64,000 bases of DNA from Acidimicrobiaceae bacterium (GTDB lineage: Bacteria; Actinomycetota; Acidimicrobiia; Acidimicrobiales; RAAP-2), in assembly GCA_947456245.1 (NCBI GenBank), contig CANGPS010000003.1, positions 78,760 to 142,759 of the forward strand, read 5' to 3'. Positions 44,974 through 53,154 of the stretch are shown in pieces. The notes under the pieces are model-generated. The model was not told where the DNA came from. It did no database searches and saw only the letters and a program-made list of their open reading frames with translations. Position 1 is the stretch's first letter; each line of letters starts with the position of its first letter. The translations under genes and the position numbers were made by a program.

Positions 44974-46137
44974 ATGCATGCAGCATCGACGACGAGGTTC
45001 GGCGCAATGGTGGCGACCATCGCCCTCACCCTCGGCGCCGTGTGGGTCCCTGGCGCCGCGTCAGCCGCTCCGCAGAAGCCAACGCCGGTCAAGACCGTCT
45101 GGCTGTGCAAGCCGGGCCTCGCCCGGAACCCGTGCACCGGAGACCTCGACACCCTCGTCGTCCCGGCCGTCGGCCGCAGCATCGTGCGTCCCATCACGGT
45201 GGCCAAGAACCCTCCCGTGGACTGCTTCTACGCCTATCCGACCGTGAGCCAGCAGCCGGGCCTGAACGCCGACCTGACCATCGAGGCCAACGAGATCAAC
45301 GTCGCCTACTCCCAAGCGGGACCCTTCTCCCAGGTCTGCCGCGTGTTCGCCCCGATGTACCGCCAGGTGACCGTCCATGGCCTCTTCGGGCTCACCGGAC
45401 CACAGGTGCAGTCCAGCCTTGACATCTCCTACAACTCGCTGCTGAGCGGGTTCAAGGCCTTCTTGGCCCAGGAGCCCAAGGGCCGACGCTTCGTGGTGCT
45501 CGGGCACTCCCAGGGGGCGGCCATGCTGATCCGTCTCGTCAAGAGCCAGATCGACCCCAACCCGGCCCTGCGGAGCCGGCTGCTCTCCGCCCTCATCATC
45601 GGCGGGAACCTGACGGTGAAGAAGGGCGGCAAGGTCGGTGGGGCCTTCTCGCACATCCCGCTGTGCAGCTCGGGCCACCAGCTCGGCTGTGCCATCGCCT
45701 ACTCGGCCTTCTCCCAGTCGGAGCCTCCGACCCCGGACTCGTTCTTCGGCATCCCCGGGCAGGGGGTGAGCCTCATGTGGGGCCAGACCTCGCGGTCGCC
45801 CTCGCTCGAGGTGGCCTGCACCAGCCCGGCCGCGTTCTCCAAGGGCTTCGCCCGGCTCAACCCGCGCTGGCCTGATCGCACCCACGCCGGCGTCGGCTAC
45901 TTCACCTACCCGACGCTCTATCGCGGCCAGTGCGCCTCTGACCACGGAGCGCGCTACCTCGAGGTGGCCGAGGAGCCGTCGACGTCCTATCCGGCGTCGG
46001 TCCACCCCAACGACCGGCCCCTGGTCCAGAGCCTCGGCGCCCAGTGGGGCCTCCACATGGACGACGTCAACATCGCCCAGGGAGACCTCGTCGCCTTCGT
46101 GGCGCGCCAGGTGTTCTTCCTGCGCAACCATCGCTGA
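44974..46137 (+). CDS. Secreted DUF3089 (alpha/beta hydrolase-like) protein
   Basis: Exported protein, 387 aa. The signal peptide (VATIALTLGAVWVPG, cleavage near ASAAP) is followed by VWLCKPGLARNPC, the DUF3089 hallmark PVDCFYAYPTVS (about 84-95), and the nucleophile motif VLGHSQGAAM. DUF3089 proteins belong to the alpha/beta hydrolase clan; the family's substrate is unknown, with lipid or cell-wall ester hydrolysis suggested. ATG 44974 has GGGAGGTC upstream. Divergent from the nitronate monooxygenase gene. Confidence 0.83.
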   Translation: MHAASTTRFGAMVATIALTLGAVWVPGAASAAPQKPTPVKTVWLCKPGLARNPCTGDLDTLVVPAVGRSIVRPITVAKNPPVDCFYAYPTVSQQPGLNADLTIEANEINVAYSQAGPFSQVCRVFAPMYRQVTVHGLFGLTGPQVQSSLDISYNSLLSGFKAFLAQEPKGRRFVVLGHSQGAAMLIRLVKSQIDPNPALRSRLLSALIIGGNLTVKKGGKVGGAFSHIPLCSSGHQLGCAIAYSAFSQSEPPTPDSFFGIPGQGVSLMWGQTSRSPSLEVACTSPAAFSKGFARLNPRWPDRTHAGVGYFTYPTLYRGQCASDHGARYLEVAEEPSTSYPASVHPNDRPLVQSLGAQWGLHMDDVNIAQGDLVAFVARQVFFLRNHR

Positions 46138-46247
46138 CGCGCCCTCGGACCACGGCCCGCCGGCTGCCCGGCAGATAGAGCCCTTCTCCCCTACCGCCCC
46201 GCAACGGTGGACCGCAGACTGTGACGTGTCCGGCGACCGGTGAGGGA

Positions 46248-46280
46248 TCTCTCATCGGTCTCTCATGGGCCGCTCATCGC
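46248..46280 (+). promoter_or_regulatory. Three 11-bp direct repeats upstream of secreted protein gene
   Basis: Units TCTCTCATCGG, TCTCTCATGGG and CCGCTCATCGC follow one another without gaps; CTCAT recurs at 46251, 46262 and 46273. An 11-bp period is the spacing of OmpR/PhoP-type response-regulator boxes. It lies 60-92 nt before ATG 46340. Confidence 0.45.
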
Positions 46281-46339
46281 CTCCGGTGAGCATGGTGAGG
46301 AAGGGTGGCGAGGTGCTGCCCCACGAAGAGGAGACTTCG

Positions 46340-48271
46340 ATGCAGACGACACGGGCACGTTCCCTGGCGACGATCTGGTGGCAGTGCGCCACCGCCGTGG
46401 CCCTGGTGGCCTCGTTCCTGATGGCCCCGGCCATCCTCAAGCACTCGGCCGCCCACGCGGCCCCCGTGCCGCTGGGCCACCCCGGCGCCGGCTTCCTGTC
46501 GAACTTCGACGTGTCGAACGACACCGGTGTCACCTGCGCCGGGTTCGACATCCAGATCGAGGACATCACCATCGCCGACGCCCCCTATCAGTACTGGGGG
46601 ACCTACGGTCAGCCCACGCTCACCGACATGACCTTCCCCGATGGCCACACCGGCATCGACGTCCGCTACGCCGCCACCTTCGCCGGCGGCACCTACAGCG
46701 CCTCGACCCCGCCGGGGACGATGGACCACTTCGGTGTCTCGGTGAACGTGCCGCCGGGCAACCAGAACCTGACGTGGCTCTGCGACTCGTCGGCCACCGC
46801 CGCCGACCCCGGCAGCTCGGGCACGCTCGTCCCGACCGGCGGCACCGCCACCGGCAACGGCTACACCAACAACACGATCACGAACCCCGTGCCGCAGGTC
46901 ACCACCGCCATCGTCCCGACGACGGCCGGTGAGACCGTCCAGCAGCAGGTCGTCAACCAGGTCCCCGCCTCGGCCGCCCCCGGCGTCCAGGGCGACGCCG
47001 TGTGGTTCTACCGCCACCCGTCGACCACGCTCACCGACCCGCTGGCCCTGCTCGACCTCACACCGGAGTTCCCTGCCGTGGTGGCCATGACCCAGTACCA
47101 GAAGAACGACCTGATGAACCTGGTGGACGCCGGCGGCTCAGAGTCGGCGAGCACGCTGGCCCAGAACGGCGACGGTGCGGTCGTGTGGGTGGTCGACACC
47201 TACTCCTACGCCGACCCGACCACGGGCGCTGCTGGGCCCTATGACGACGCCCACACCGCCCTGTGCAACGAGACGCCCGGCGACCCCAACAACTGCGCCA
47301 ACTTCGTCGGCACGCTGCTGTCGACCACGGTGCTCTCCACCAACCTCGCCAACGGCGGCAACCGCTCGCCGATCAACGTCACCGAGACGGTCGACGGCAC
47401 CGCCTCGCCTGACGGCGGCTCTGTGGTCAGCAACGACATCGCCTCGGCCGGGGTCAACGCCAACCCGGGCAACGTCGACTGCGGATCCGGTGCGACCACC
47501 TGCACCTCGGTCGTCGATGACAACACCGACGTCACCCTGACCGCTGTGCCGGCACCTGGCTTCACCTTCGCCGGATGGAACGTGGCTGGTCCCGGCCTCT
47601 CCGCCCTCAAGGGTGCTGCGGCCCAGGCCGCGAGCTGCGCCACGAGCGGGACGACCTGCAAGGTCACCGCGTCGGCCAAGCGCAACGTGACCGCCCGCTT
47701 CGTCCACAACATGGCGATCACGCCGCCCGCCACCGCCACCAAGGTCCTCGCCGGGACCACCGCCAAGGTCGCCCTGTCGGCCACCGGCGTGGCTGCCGGG
47801 GCGACCGTGTCGGCGTCCGGATCCGGGGTGACCATCTCGGGGACGACCATCAAGACCTCCAAGAAGACCGGGGTCACCACGGTGAAGTTCAACGCCACCG
47901 CGACGTCCTCAGCCGCCACGGCCAGCCACGACCTGACGATCACCAACCCGGACAGCTCCTCGGCGACCTGCGCGGGGTGCCTGTCGGTGACCGCGCTGCC
48001 GACCGTGACGACGCGGACCCCGAACCACATCGGCCACCCGGCGACCGGAAAGCTCACCACCTCGGTGATCATCGCCGGGTCCGGGTTCGAGGCGGGAGCC
48101 AAGACCTCCTCGACGAACCCCGGGGTGACCGTCAAGGTCGTCAGCGTCGACTCGAGCTCGCAGATCACCCTGAGCGTCAAGACGACGAGCGCGGCGACGG
48201 CCGGGTCGAAGACCATCACGCTAACGAACCCGGACAAGGGCTCGACCACCTTCACGCTCACCATCACCTGA
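46340..48271 (+). CDS. Large secreted repeat-domain protein
   Basis: Exported protein, 643 aa. The signal peptide ends near AAHAAP. Residues about 40-140 form an unrecognised beta-rich domain with few cysteines. About 350-460 contain a bacterial-repeat module (LTAVPAPGFTFAGWN, then KRNVTARF) with paired cysteines (VDCGSGATTCTS). About 470-640 hold two Ig/TIG-like sandwiches ending in TITNPDSSS and TLTNPDKGS. No LPXTG, membrane helix or surface-layer motif is seen at the C-terminus, so it is probably released or bound non-covalently. ATG 46340 has GAGGAG 6 nt upstream. Confidence 0.72.
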   Translation: MQTTRARSLATIWWQCATAVALVASFLMAPAILKHSAAHAAPVPLGHPGAGFLSNFDVSNDTGVTCAGFDIQIEDITIADAPYQYWGTYGQPTLTDMTFPDGHTGIDVRYAATFAGGTYSASTPPGTMDHFGVSVNVPPGNQNLTWLCDSSATAADPGSSGTLVPTGGTATGNGYTNNTITNPVPQVTTAIVPTTAGETVQQQVVNQVPASAAPGVQGDAVWFYRHPSTTLTDPLALLDLTPEFPAVVAMTQYQKNDLMNLVDAGGSESASTLAQNGDGAVVWVVDTYSYADPTTGAAGPYDDAHTALCNETPGDPNNCANFVGTLLSTTVLSTNLANGGNRSPINVTETVDGTASPDGGSVVSNDIASAGVNANPGNVDCGSGATTCTSVVDDNTDVTLTAVPAPGFTFAGWNVAGPGLSALKGAAAQAASCATSGTTCKVTASAKRNVTARFVHNMAITPPATATKVLAGTTAKVALSATGVAAGATVSASGSGVTISGTTIKTSKKTGVTTVKFNATATSSAATASHDLTITNPDSSSATCAGCLSVTALPTVTTRTPNHIGHPATGKLTTSVIIAGSGFEAGAKTSSTNPGVTVKVVSVDSSSQITLSVKTTSAATAGSKTITLTNPDKGSTTFTLTIT

Positions 48272-48296
48272 GCGAGCCGTCCCCCACGGCAGCGAA

Positions 48297-48327
48297 CGCA
48301 CCCGAGGCCCCTGGGGCCTCGGGTGCG
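48297..48327 (+). terminator. Terminator downstream of large secreted protein
   Basis: Near-perfect palindrome of 15-bp arms (CGCACCCGAGGCCCC and complement) around a single base, which would open to a short loop. It lies 26 nt after the stop and just before the 3' end of the convergent gene, so it may serve both. Confidence 0.65.
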
Positions 48328-48339
48328 TCGCGTGGCGGC

Positions 48340-49212
48340 TCAGACCTCGTGGGGCCGCAGCCTCGAGGCGGGCTGGTAGTTCGGGCCGGCCGTGATGTCC
48401 ACCCGATCGAGCAGGGCCACGCAGGGCGGCTCGAGCGCCTCGGCGAGCGCCAGGGTCCGATCGAGGCCGTAGAGCTCCCACGGCAGGGTGCACAGCCGGT
48501 CGGTCTCGTCCTCGAGGTGCTGGCGGAGCGCCACCCCCTCGGCGGTCACCTCGCCGGCGACCACGAGGCCCTTGGCCTCGAGGAGCTCCCATCCACGCGC
48601 CAGGTCCTCGGCGCTCGTGCCGCGCGAGTTCGCCAGCCAGTCCCGCTCGTAGCCGAGCCAGGCATTGTGCAGGATCGACGCCTCCGGATGTGTGAGGCCG
48701 GCCGCCACGACCAGGGCCCAGTGCGTGTCGCCTCGCCACTCTCGCAGGGCGTTGACGGCGTGCCACCCGCTCAGGAGCGGGTCGGTCGGCCGCTCCATGT
48801 CGAGCACCGCGCCGAAGTAGACCCGTCCCACCCGCGGGAGCTGCTCGACCACCTCCCAGAGCGCCGGTCCCTCATCGACGAGCGTGGCCTCGATCGCCGG
48901 AGCGTACGCCCGCAGGCCCTCGAGGACCGCCTCGTCGCGGGCCGCCCAGAAGTCGGCGAACCGGCCCGGGTCGCCGAGGGCCTCGAACGCGATCACGATG
49001 CCCAGCTGGCTAATGGAGCCGAAAGCGGCGCTGACCGCCTCGGGACCGGCGCCGGCGAGCGGTGCGCTCCGGCTGGCGATGTAGCCGAGCGGGCCTGGGA
49101 GGCCGAGGGCCTCGAATCGCTCGACTGCTCCGGGGTCCCAGAAGATCCAGCCGATCGTGGTCTGCACCGAGCGGGAGACCCGCTTGGAGATCGCTGTCGC
49201 CTCTGTCGCCAT
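48340..49212 (-). CDS. SCO6745-like (SalK-type) protein
   Basis: Soluble protein, 290 aa. AFEALGDPGRFADFWAARDEA, the WHAVNALREWRGDTHWALVVAAGL block (landmark), and AWLGYERDWLANSRG are typical of the SCO6745/SalK family. A helix-turn-helix-like C-terminal segment (ARGWELLEAKGLV, TAEGVALRQHLEDETDRL) suggests DNA binding. Function is not established. ATG 49212 has GGGAGGCAGTGACG upstream. It is the first gene downstream of two paralogous fusion proteins on the same strand, but the 60-nt gap leaves operon membership open. Confidence 0.75.
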   Translation of the reverse strand: MATEATAISKRVSRSVQTTIGWIFWDPGAVERFEALGLPGPLGYIASRSAPLAGAGPEAVSAAFGSISQLGIVIAFEALGDPGRFADFWAARDEAVLEGLRAYAPAIEATLVDEGPALWEVVEQLPRVGRVYFGAVLDMERPTDPLLSGWHAVNALREWRGDTHWALVVAAGLTHPEASILHNAWLGYERDWLANSRGTSAEDLARGWELLEAKGLVVAGEVTAEGVALRQHLEDETDRLCTLPWELYGLDRTLALAEALEPPCVALLDRVDITAGPNYQPASRLRPHEV

Positions 49213-49272
49213 CGTCACTGCCTCCCGAACCGGCCCCGGCGAATCTTCGCAGACGCCGGGTCCCACGTGGCG

Positions 49273-50757
49273 CTAGGTGGAATCGCCTCGGAGCCGACGT
49301 CGGTGGACCCGGTGCCACTCGTCGATCACGAGGTCCCGCAGGGCCTCGCCCTCGGGGCGCGCGCAGACGATGTTGTCGAAGTCCACCGGATGGTCCCCGA
49401 TCCGCTGCAGGCGGACCACGTCCCCATCAGCGGTGAGCTCGGGGACCCAGCCGGCCCAGGCGAACCCGTGCCGCTCGGCCACGAGCACCGCCTCGGCGGC
49501 CGATGGGTCGCCCAGCGGCAGGTCGAGGTGGATCACGCCGGGTCGCAGTCGCGCCAGGCTCCGCAGCTCGTGGCCCAGCCGGACCTCGAGATCGCGGCCG
49601 ATGGCCCCCACCCGCAGGTGGACCGAGCCGTGGGCCGGGTTGACGTGGCTGCGCAGCGAGGTGCGGGCCCGCTCAGGCACCACGAGGTCCGAGGTGATCG
49701 ACCGAGCGATGCCGAGTCGGTCGGCGAGCAGCCCATGGATCTCGGCGAGGTGCTCCGGCACGCTGAGCGTGCGCTCCTCGATCTCCCCGACCGCCCGGTA
49801 CATCAGCATCAGGGAGCGCCAGCCGGCCTCAGGGTTGGGCTGGCCGACTTGAGTGACCTCGGTGGGCTGGGCCCCGAGCAGCATGCCCACCTCGACCGAA
49901 CCGACGGCGATGCCCAGCCGCTGGCTGACGGGATGGTTGGTGACCGCCTTGGCCCACATCCCGCGCACGCCGAGGAGGTCGGCGATCTCGTTGCGAACTG
50001 CGGCGAGGCGCTCGGTGAGGTGGTGGCCTCGGAGCCTCGGGTCCACCACCAGGCGACCTGACTCCGGGGAGGTGTCCGTGGCCTCCTCATAGGCGTAGCC
50101 CACGTGGCCCACGATCTCGCCGTCGGGCAGTACCGCCACGATGGACTGCATGAGCCCGGCGGCCAGGGCTCGCCGGATGTGCGCGGCGTCGTAGAGGCTC
50201 GCGTCCGGATAGGAGTAGCCGTAGCAGCGGTAGAGGCAGCGGATGAGGCCGGGGACGTCCTCAGGGACCATCACCCTGATGTCCGCGGCGTCCACGAGGG
50301 CGGCCGACTCGGCGGCGTCGGCGTCCTCGTCGCGCAGGTGGAGGTCCTCGTCGTGGTCGACGTCGCCGGCGAGCAGCGCCTCGCAGTGGACCACGTTGCC
50401 CGCCTGGCCCTCGAACCCGACGTGGAACCGGTCGACGAAGCCGAGCCGGGAGAGCCGCCGAGAGGGCAGGTGCCGGGCCTCGTCCGGGGTCATCGGGAGC
50501 CGGTGGTCGCGGATCGTCACCACGAAGGAGCTCTCGTCGCAGGCCACGCTGACCGTCACGTCCTCCTCGCCGGCGACCGCCTCGCGCAGCAGGGCCTCGC
50601 GGATCAGCTCTTCGACCATGGACTCGAGCCGGGTGGCCCGATCCGCTCGGATGCCTCGGGCGATGGCGCTCGTGCGCACCGCCTCGCCGGCGGCGCCGAG
50701 CGAGGACTCATGGACGATCGTCAGCTCGAGCGATGGGGTCATGGCCTCGACGCGCAT
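49273..50757 (-). CDS. RsbW-like ATPase-domain/GNAT fusion protein, copy 2
   Basis: Cytosolic protein, 494 aa. Residues about 1-125 resemble an anti-sigma-factor (HATPase_c_2) domain, but its N-box Asn is absent (MVEELIREALL) and the G1 box reads IRDHRLPM instead of DxGxG. Residues about 160-310 are a GNAT domain: VPGLIRCLYRCYGYSYPD, GEIVGHVGYAY, and VVDPRLRGHHLTERL (acetyl-CoA loop). A third C-terminal domain carries HGFAWAGWVPE and a helix ending in DEWHRVHRRRL. The same architecture occurs in the upstream gene, whose stop overlaps this ATG as ATGA. The substrate is unknown. Confidence 0.72.
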   Translation of the reverse strand: MRVEAMTPSLELTIVHESSLGAAGEAVRTSAIARGIRADRATRLESMVEELIREALLREAVAGEEDVTVSVACDESSFVVTIRDHRLPMTPDEARHLPSRRLSRLGFVDRFHVGFEGQAGNVVHCEALLAGDVDHDEDLHLRDEDADAAESAALVDAADIRVMVPEDVPGLIRCLYRCYGYSYPDASLYDAAHIRRALAAGLMQSIVAVLPDGEIVGHVGYAYEEATDTSPESGRLVVDPRLRGHHLTERLAAVRNEIADLLGVRGMWAKAVTNHPVSQRLGIAVGSVEVGMLLGAQPTEVTQVGQPNPEAGWRSLMLMYRAVGEIEERTLSVPEHLAEIHGLLADRLGIARSITSDLVVPERARTSLRSHVNPAHGSVHLRVGAIGRDLEVRLGHELRSLARLRPGVIHLDLPLGDPSAAEAVLVAERHGFAWAGWVPELTADGDVVRLQRIGDHPVDFDNIVCARPEGEALRDLVIDEWHRVHRRRLRGDST

Positions 50758-52235
50758 CAGGCACCCACCCGGTGGCGGAGGCGATCCCACTCGGCGATGG
50801 TGAAGTCCCGGATCGCCTCACCTGACGGCGTGGCACAGCGGATCGAGGCGAAGTCGATCGTCCGGTCGGTGACGAGCTGCAGGCGCAGGGTGTCGCTCGA
50901 CCCCATGCCCTCGGGGAGCCAGGAGCAGAAGGCGAACCCGAGCCGCTCGGCCTCGGCGGCCGCCCAGGCGGCGGAAGGGTCGTGGGCCGGGAGGTCGAGC
51001 AGCACGACGGCGAGGTCGAGGCCGTGGAAGCCCTCGAGGTCGTCGGCCAGGCGATCGCGCAGGTCCGCGCCGATGCGGTCGACGCTCAGCACGGCGGTCC
51101 CGTCCGACCAGGCCTGCAAGGACACCCGATGGGCGCTGCGAGCCTCCCTCGGTGCGATCGCTGCGGTCGAGATCTCTCGTGCGAGGCCGAGCTCAGCGGC
51201 GATGGGGGCGACGACGTCGACCAGGCGATCGGGCAGCGAGATCCCCGCACCGAGGACGGGCGCGCACGTGTTGTACATCGCGAGCAGGCTGCGGCGGCCG
51301 CCATCGGGGTTCGGGAGGCCGGCCATGGTGGTCGAGGGCGAGAACGCACCGATGAGGAGGCCGACCTCCACCGATCCGCGCTGCAGGGCAGCGCGCTGCG
51401 AGCCGACGTGGTTCGTGACGCAGTCGCAGTAGACGCCGGCCAGGCCCAGCTCGATGGCCACCTCGTTTCGAAGGGTGGCCATGCGCTCTGCCAGGTGGTG
51501 GCCCCGGAACCTCGGATCGACGATCATCTTCCCCGCCTCGGGGACGCGGTCGGCCGGTCCGTCGAGCGTCAGGGCGCAGTGGCCGACGATCTCGCCCTGG
51601 GCCGTCTCCGCCACCACGGAGCGGAGCAGGCCGGAGCGCAGGAGCCTCCGGACGTGCCGCTCCTCGTAGAAGGCGGGGTCGGGATAGGTGTAGCCGTAGC
51701 AGCGGTAGATGCACCGGATCAGCCCCACCACGTCGGCACCCTCCATGCGGCGGATCACGATGTCATCCTCGAGGCCGTCGGGGACGTCGACCTCGTCGTC
51801 GCCCACCAGCTCGTCGCCGATGTGGCGGTCAGCCCCCTGCCCGAGTCGCATCTCGCATGTCGCCAGGTTCCCCTCGGGCCCGAGGTAGCCCACGTGCAGC
51901 CCGTCGACGAAGCCCAGCGACAGCAGGCGCCGCGACGGGAGGTGCCGGGCCTCGGCGGAGGTCAGCGGCAGGCGGTCGTCTCGGATCGCCACGCGAAGCG
52001 ACGTCCCGTCGATCACCACGCTGACCGTGATGGTCCCGTCCTCGCCGACCTTCTCGCGCTCCCTGGCCTCGCGCAGGAGCTCCTCGACGACCACCTGGAG
52101 CCGGGTCGCTCGCTCGGCGACGAGCCCGTTGCCCACCGCACAGGCGCGCACGGCAGCGCTCGCCGACTCGAGCGGCTCGGACTCGGCGATGGTCAGCACC
52201 AGCTCAGGGTGCAGCTCGGAGAGCGCTCCGCTCAC
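50757..52235 (-). CDS. RsbW-like ATPase-domain/GNAT fusion protein, copy 1
   Basis: Cytosolic protein, 492 aa, paralogous to the next gene over its whole length. N-terminal HATPase-like domain with VVVEELLREARERE and IRDDRLPL (no N-box Asn, no DxGxG), then the shared ARHLPSRRLLSLGFVDGLHVG link. GNAT domain with GLIRCIYRCYGYTYPD, GEIVGHCAL and VDPRFRGHHLAERM. The C-terminal domain has LGFAFCSWLPEGMG and a terminal helix AEWDRLRHRVG. GTG 52235 has GAGGAGGTCACC upstream. Probably the first gene of a two-gene operon; acetylation target unknown. Confidence 0.72.
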   Translation of the reverse strand: MSGALSELHPELVLTIAESEPLESASAAVRACAVGNGLVAERATRLQVVVEELLREAREREKVGEDGTITVSVVIDGTSLRVAIRDDRLPLTSAEARHLPSRRLLSLGFVDGLHVGYLGPEGNLATCEMRLGQGADRHIGDELVGDDEVDVPDGLEDDIVIRRMEGADVVGLIRCIYRCYGYTYPDPAFYEERHVRRLLRSGLLRSVVAETAQGEIVGHCALTLDGPADRVPEAGKMIVDPRFRGHHLAERMATLRNEVAIELGLAGVYCDCVTNHVGSQRAALQRGSVEVGLLIGAFSPSTTMAGLPNPDGGRRSLLAMYNTCAPVLGAGISLPDRLVDVVAPIAAELGLAREISTAAIAPREARSAHRVSLQAWSDGTAVLSVDRIGADLRDRLADDLEGFHGLDLAVVLLDLPAHDPSAAWAAAEAERLGFAFCSWLPEGMGSSDTLRLQLVTDRTIDFASIRCATPSGEAIRDFTIAEWDRLRHRVGA

Positions 52236-52287
52236 GGTGACCTCCTCTGCGCTCGACGGGATCGCTCGATCCTAGGTCGACGCCCGT

Positions 52288-53034
52288 TCACGCCGAGACG
52301 ATGTCGATGCCGGTCTCGGTCCGTCGCGCCCTCCATCCGTCCATGGAGAAGGCCTCGAGCGCCTCGAGGCCGCCGAGCAGGGTCGCTCGGGCGGCGAGGC
52401 CCTTCGTCGCCTTGGCCACGTGGCCCACGCTGCGCGATCCCTCAGAGTTGACGAAGCGGACCTCGACGAGGTCGCAAGTCCCGGCGAGCCCGTCGAGGTC
52501 GATCGCAGCCGAATGCTCCTCGGGGAGCATCGCCACCACCGTCCGGCCGGCCACGGTCGTCGACAGCGCTCGGGTCACGTGCGGTCGCCAGTACCTCGCG
52601 AGGTTGCCGACGCCCTCGAGGGAGACCGAGAGCTTCAGGCGGTAGTCGGCGATCAGGTCCTCGGCCGTGGTCACGCCGTAGAGGCCCGACGGGACGAAGA
52701 CGCGCGCTCGGACGTCAGCACTGAGCGAGGAGGGGTCGAGGTGCCCCCACACCACGCCGGTGTAGCGCTGCCACGCCGGGAGCAGCGGAGGCCTCCCGGC
52801 GACCACCTGGCGGCTGGCCGCAAGGGCGATGTCGAGCAGCTCGCCTCGGACGCCGAGGGCCCTGGCCGCCAGCACGTCGTCGTCGAGCGCTTGACCCAAC
52901 GCCTCGCGCACCGCCGTCCGCGGTCGGGCCAGCCGTCGGGCGAACGCACCCGTGGCCCCGCCCCTCGCGCCACCGGGCGCCTTGCCCTCCGACGGCGGCA
53001 GGAGGACGATCGGGGCTCCGGGCGCGTCGGTCAC
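52288..53034 (-). CDS. yaaA: YaaA/DUF328 peroxide-stress-like protein
   Basis: Soluble protein, 248 aa. LLPPSEGKAPGG at the N-terminus, QRYTGVVWGHLDP, and VFVPSGLYGVTTAEDLIADYRLKL are the conserved YaaA blocks. E. coli YaaA lowers free intracellular iron during peroxide stress and binds DNA; that role is extrapolated. TACATT ends 6 nt before the GTG start at 53034, a leaderless arrangement. Divergent from cydABDC by 120 nt, a plausible link to oxidative or oxygen stress. Confidence 0.83.
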   Translation of the reverse strand: MTDAPGAPIVLLPPSEGKAPGGARGGATGAFARRLARPRTAVREALGQALDDDVLAARALGVRGELLDIALAASRQVVAGRPPLLPAWQRYTGVVWGHLDPSSLSADVRARVFVPSGLYGVTTAEDLIADYRLKLSVSLEGVGNLARYWRPHVTRALSTTVAGRTVVAMLPEEHSAAIDLDGLAGTCDLVEVRFVNSEGSRSVGHVAKATKGLAARATLLGGLEALEAFSMDGWRARRTETGIDIVSA

Positions 53035-53040
53035 CGCCGC

Positions 53041-53046
53041 AATGTA
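53041..53046 (-). promoter_or_regulatory. -10 box (TACATT), leaderless promoter candidate for yaaA
   Basis: On the minus strand TACATT is followed by 6 nt and GTG 53034. No ribosome-binding site is seen. Confidence 0.5.
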
Positions 53047-53154
53047 CCGGCAACCCGGGCATCTCGAGGAGCGATGGAGACCATCGCGACGCGTGATCAG
53101 AGGTCGGGACCTTCGGCCCTACCTGCGCAGAACGGATTTCGGGAAGATCCTTGC

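Noticed and set aside
48297..48327. Possible attachment site or recombination repeat
   Set aside because: The palindrome sits between convergent gene ends, where a terminator is expected, and there is no integrase or tRNA nearby.
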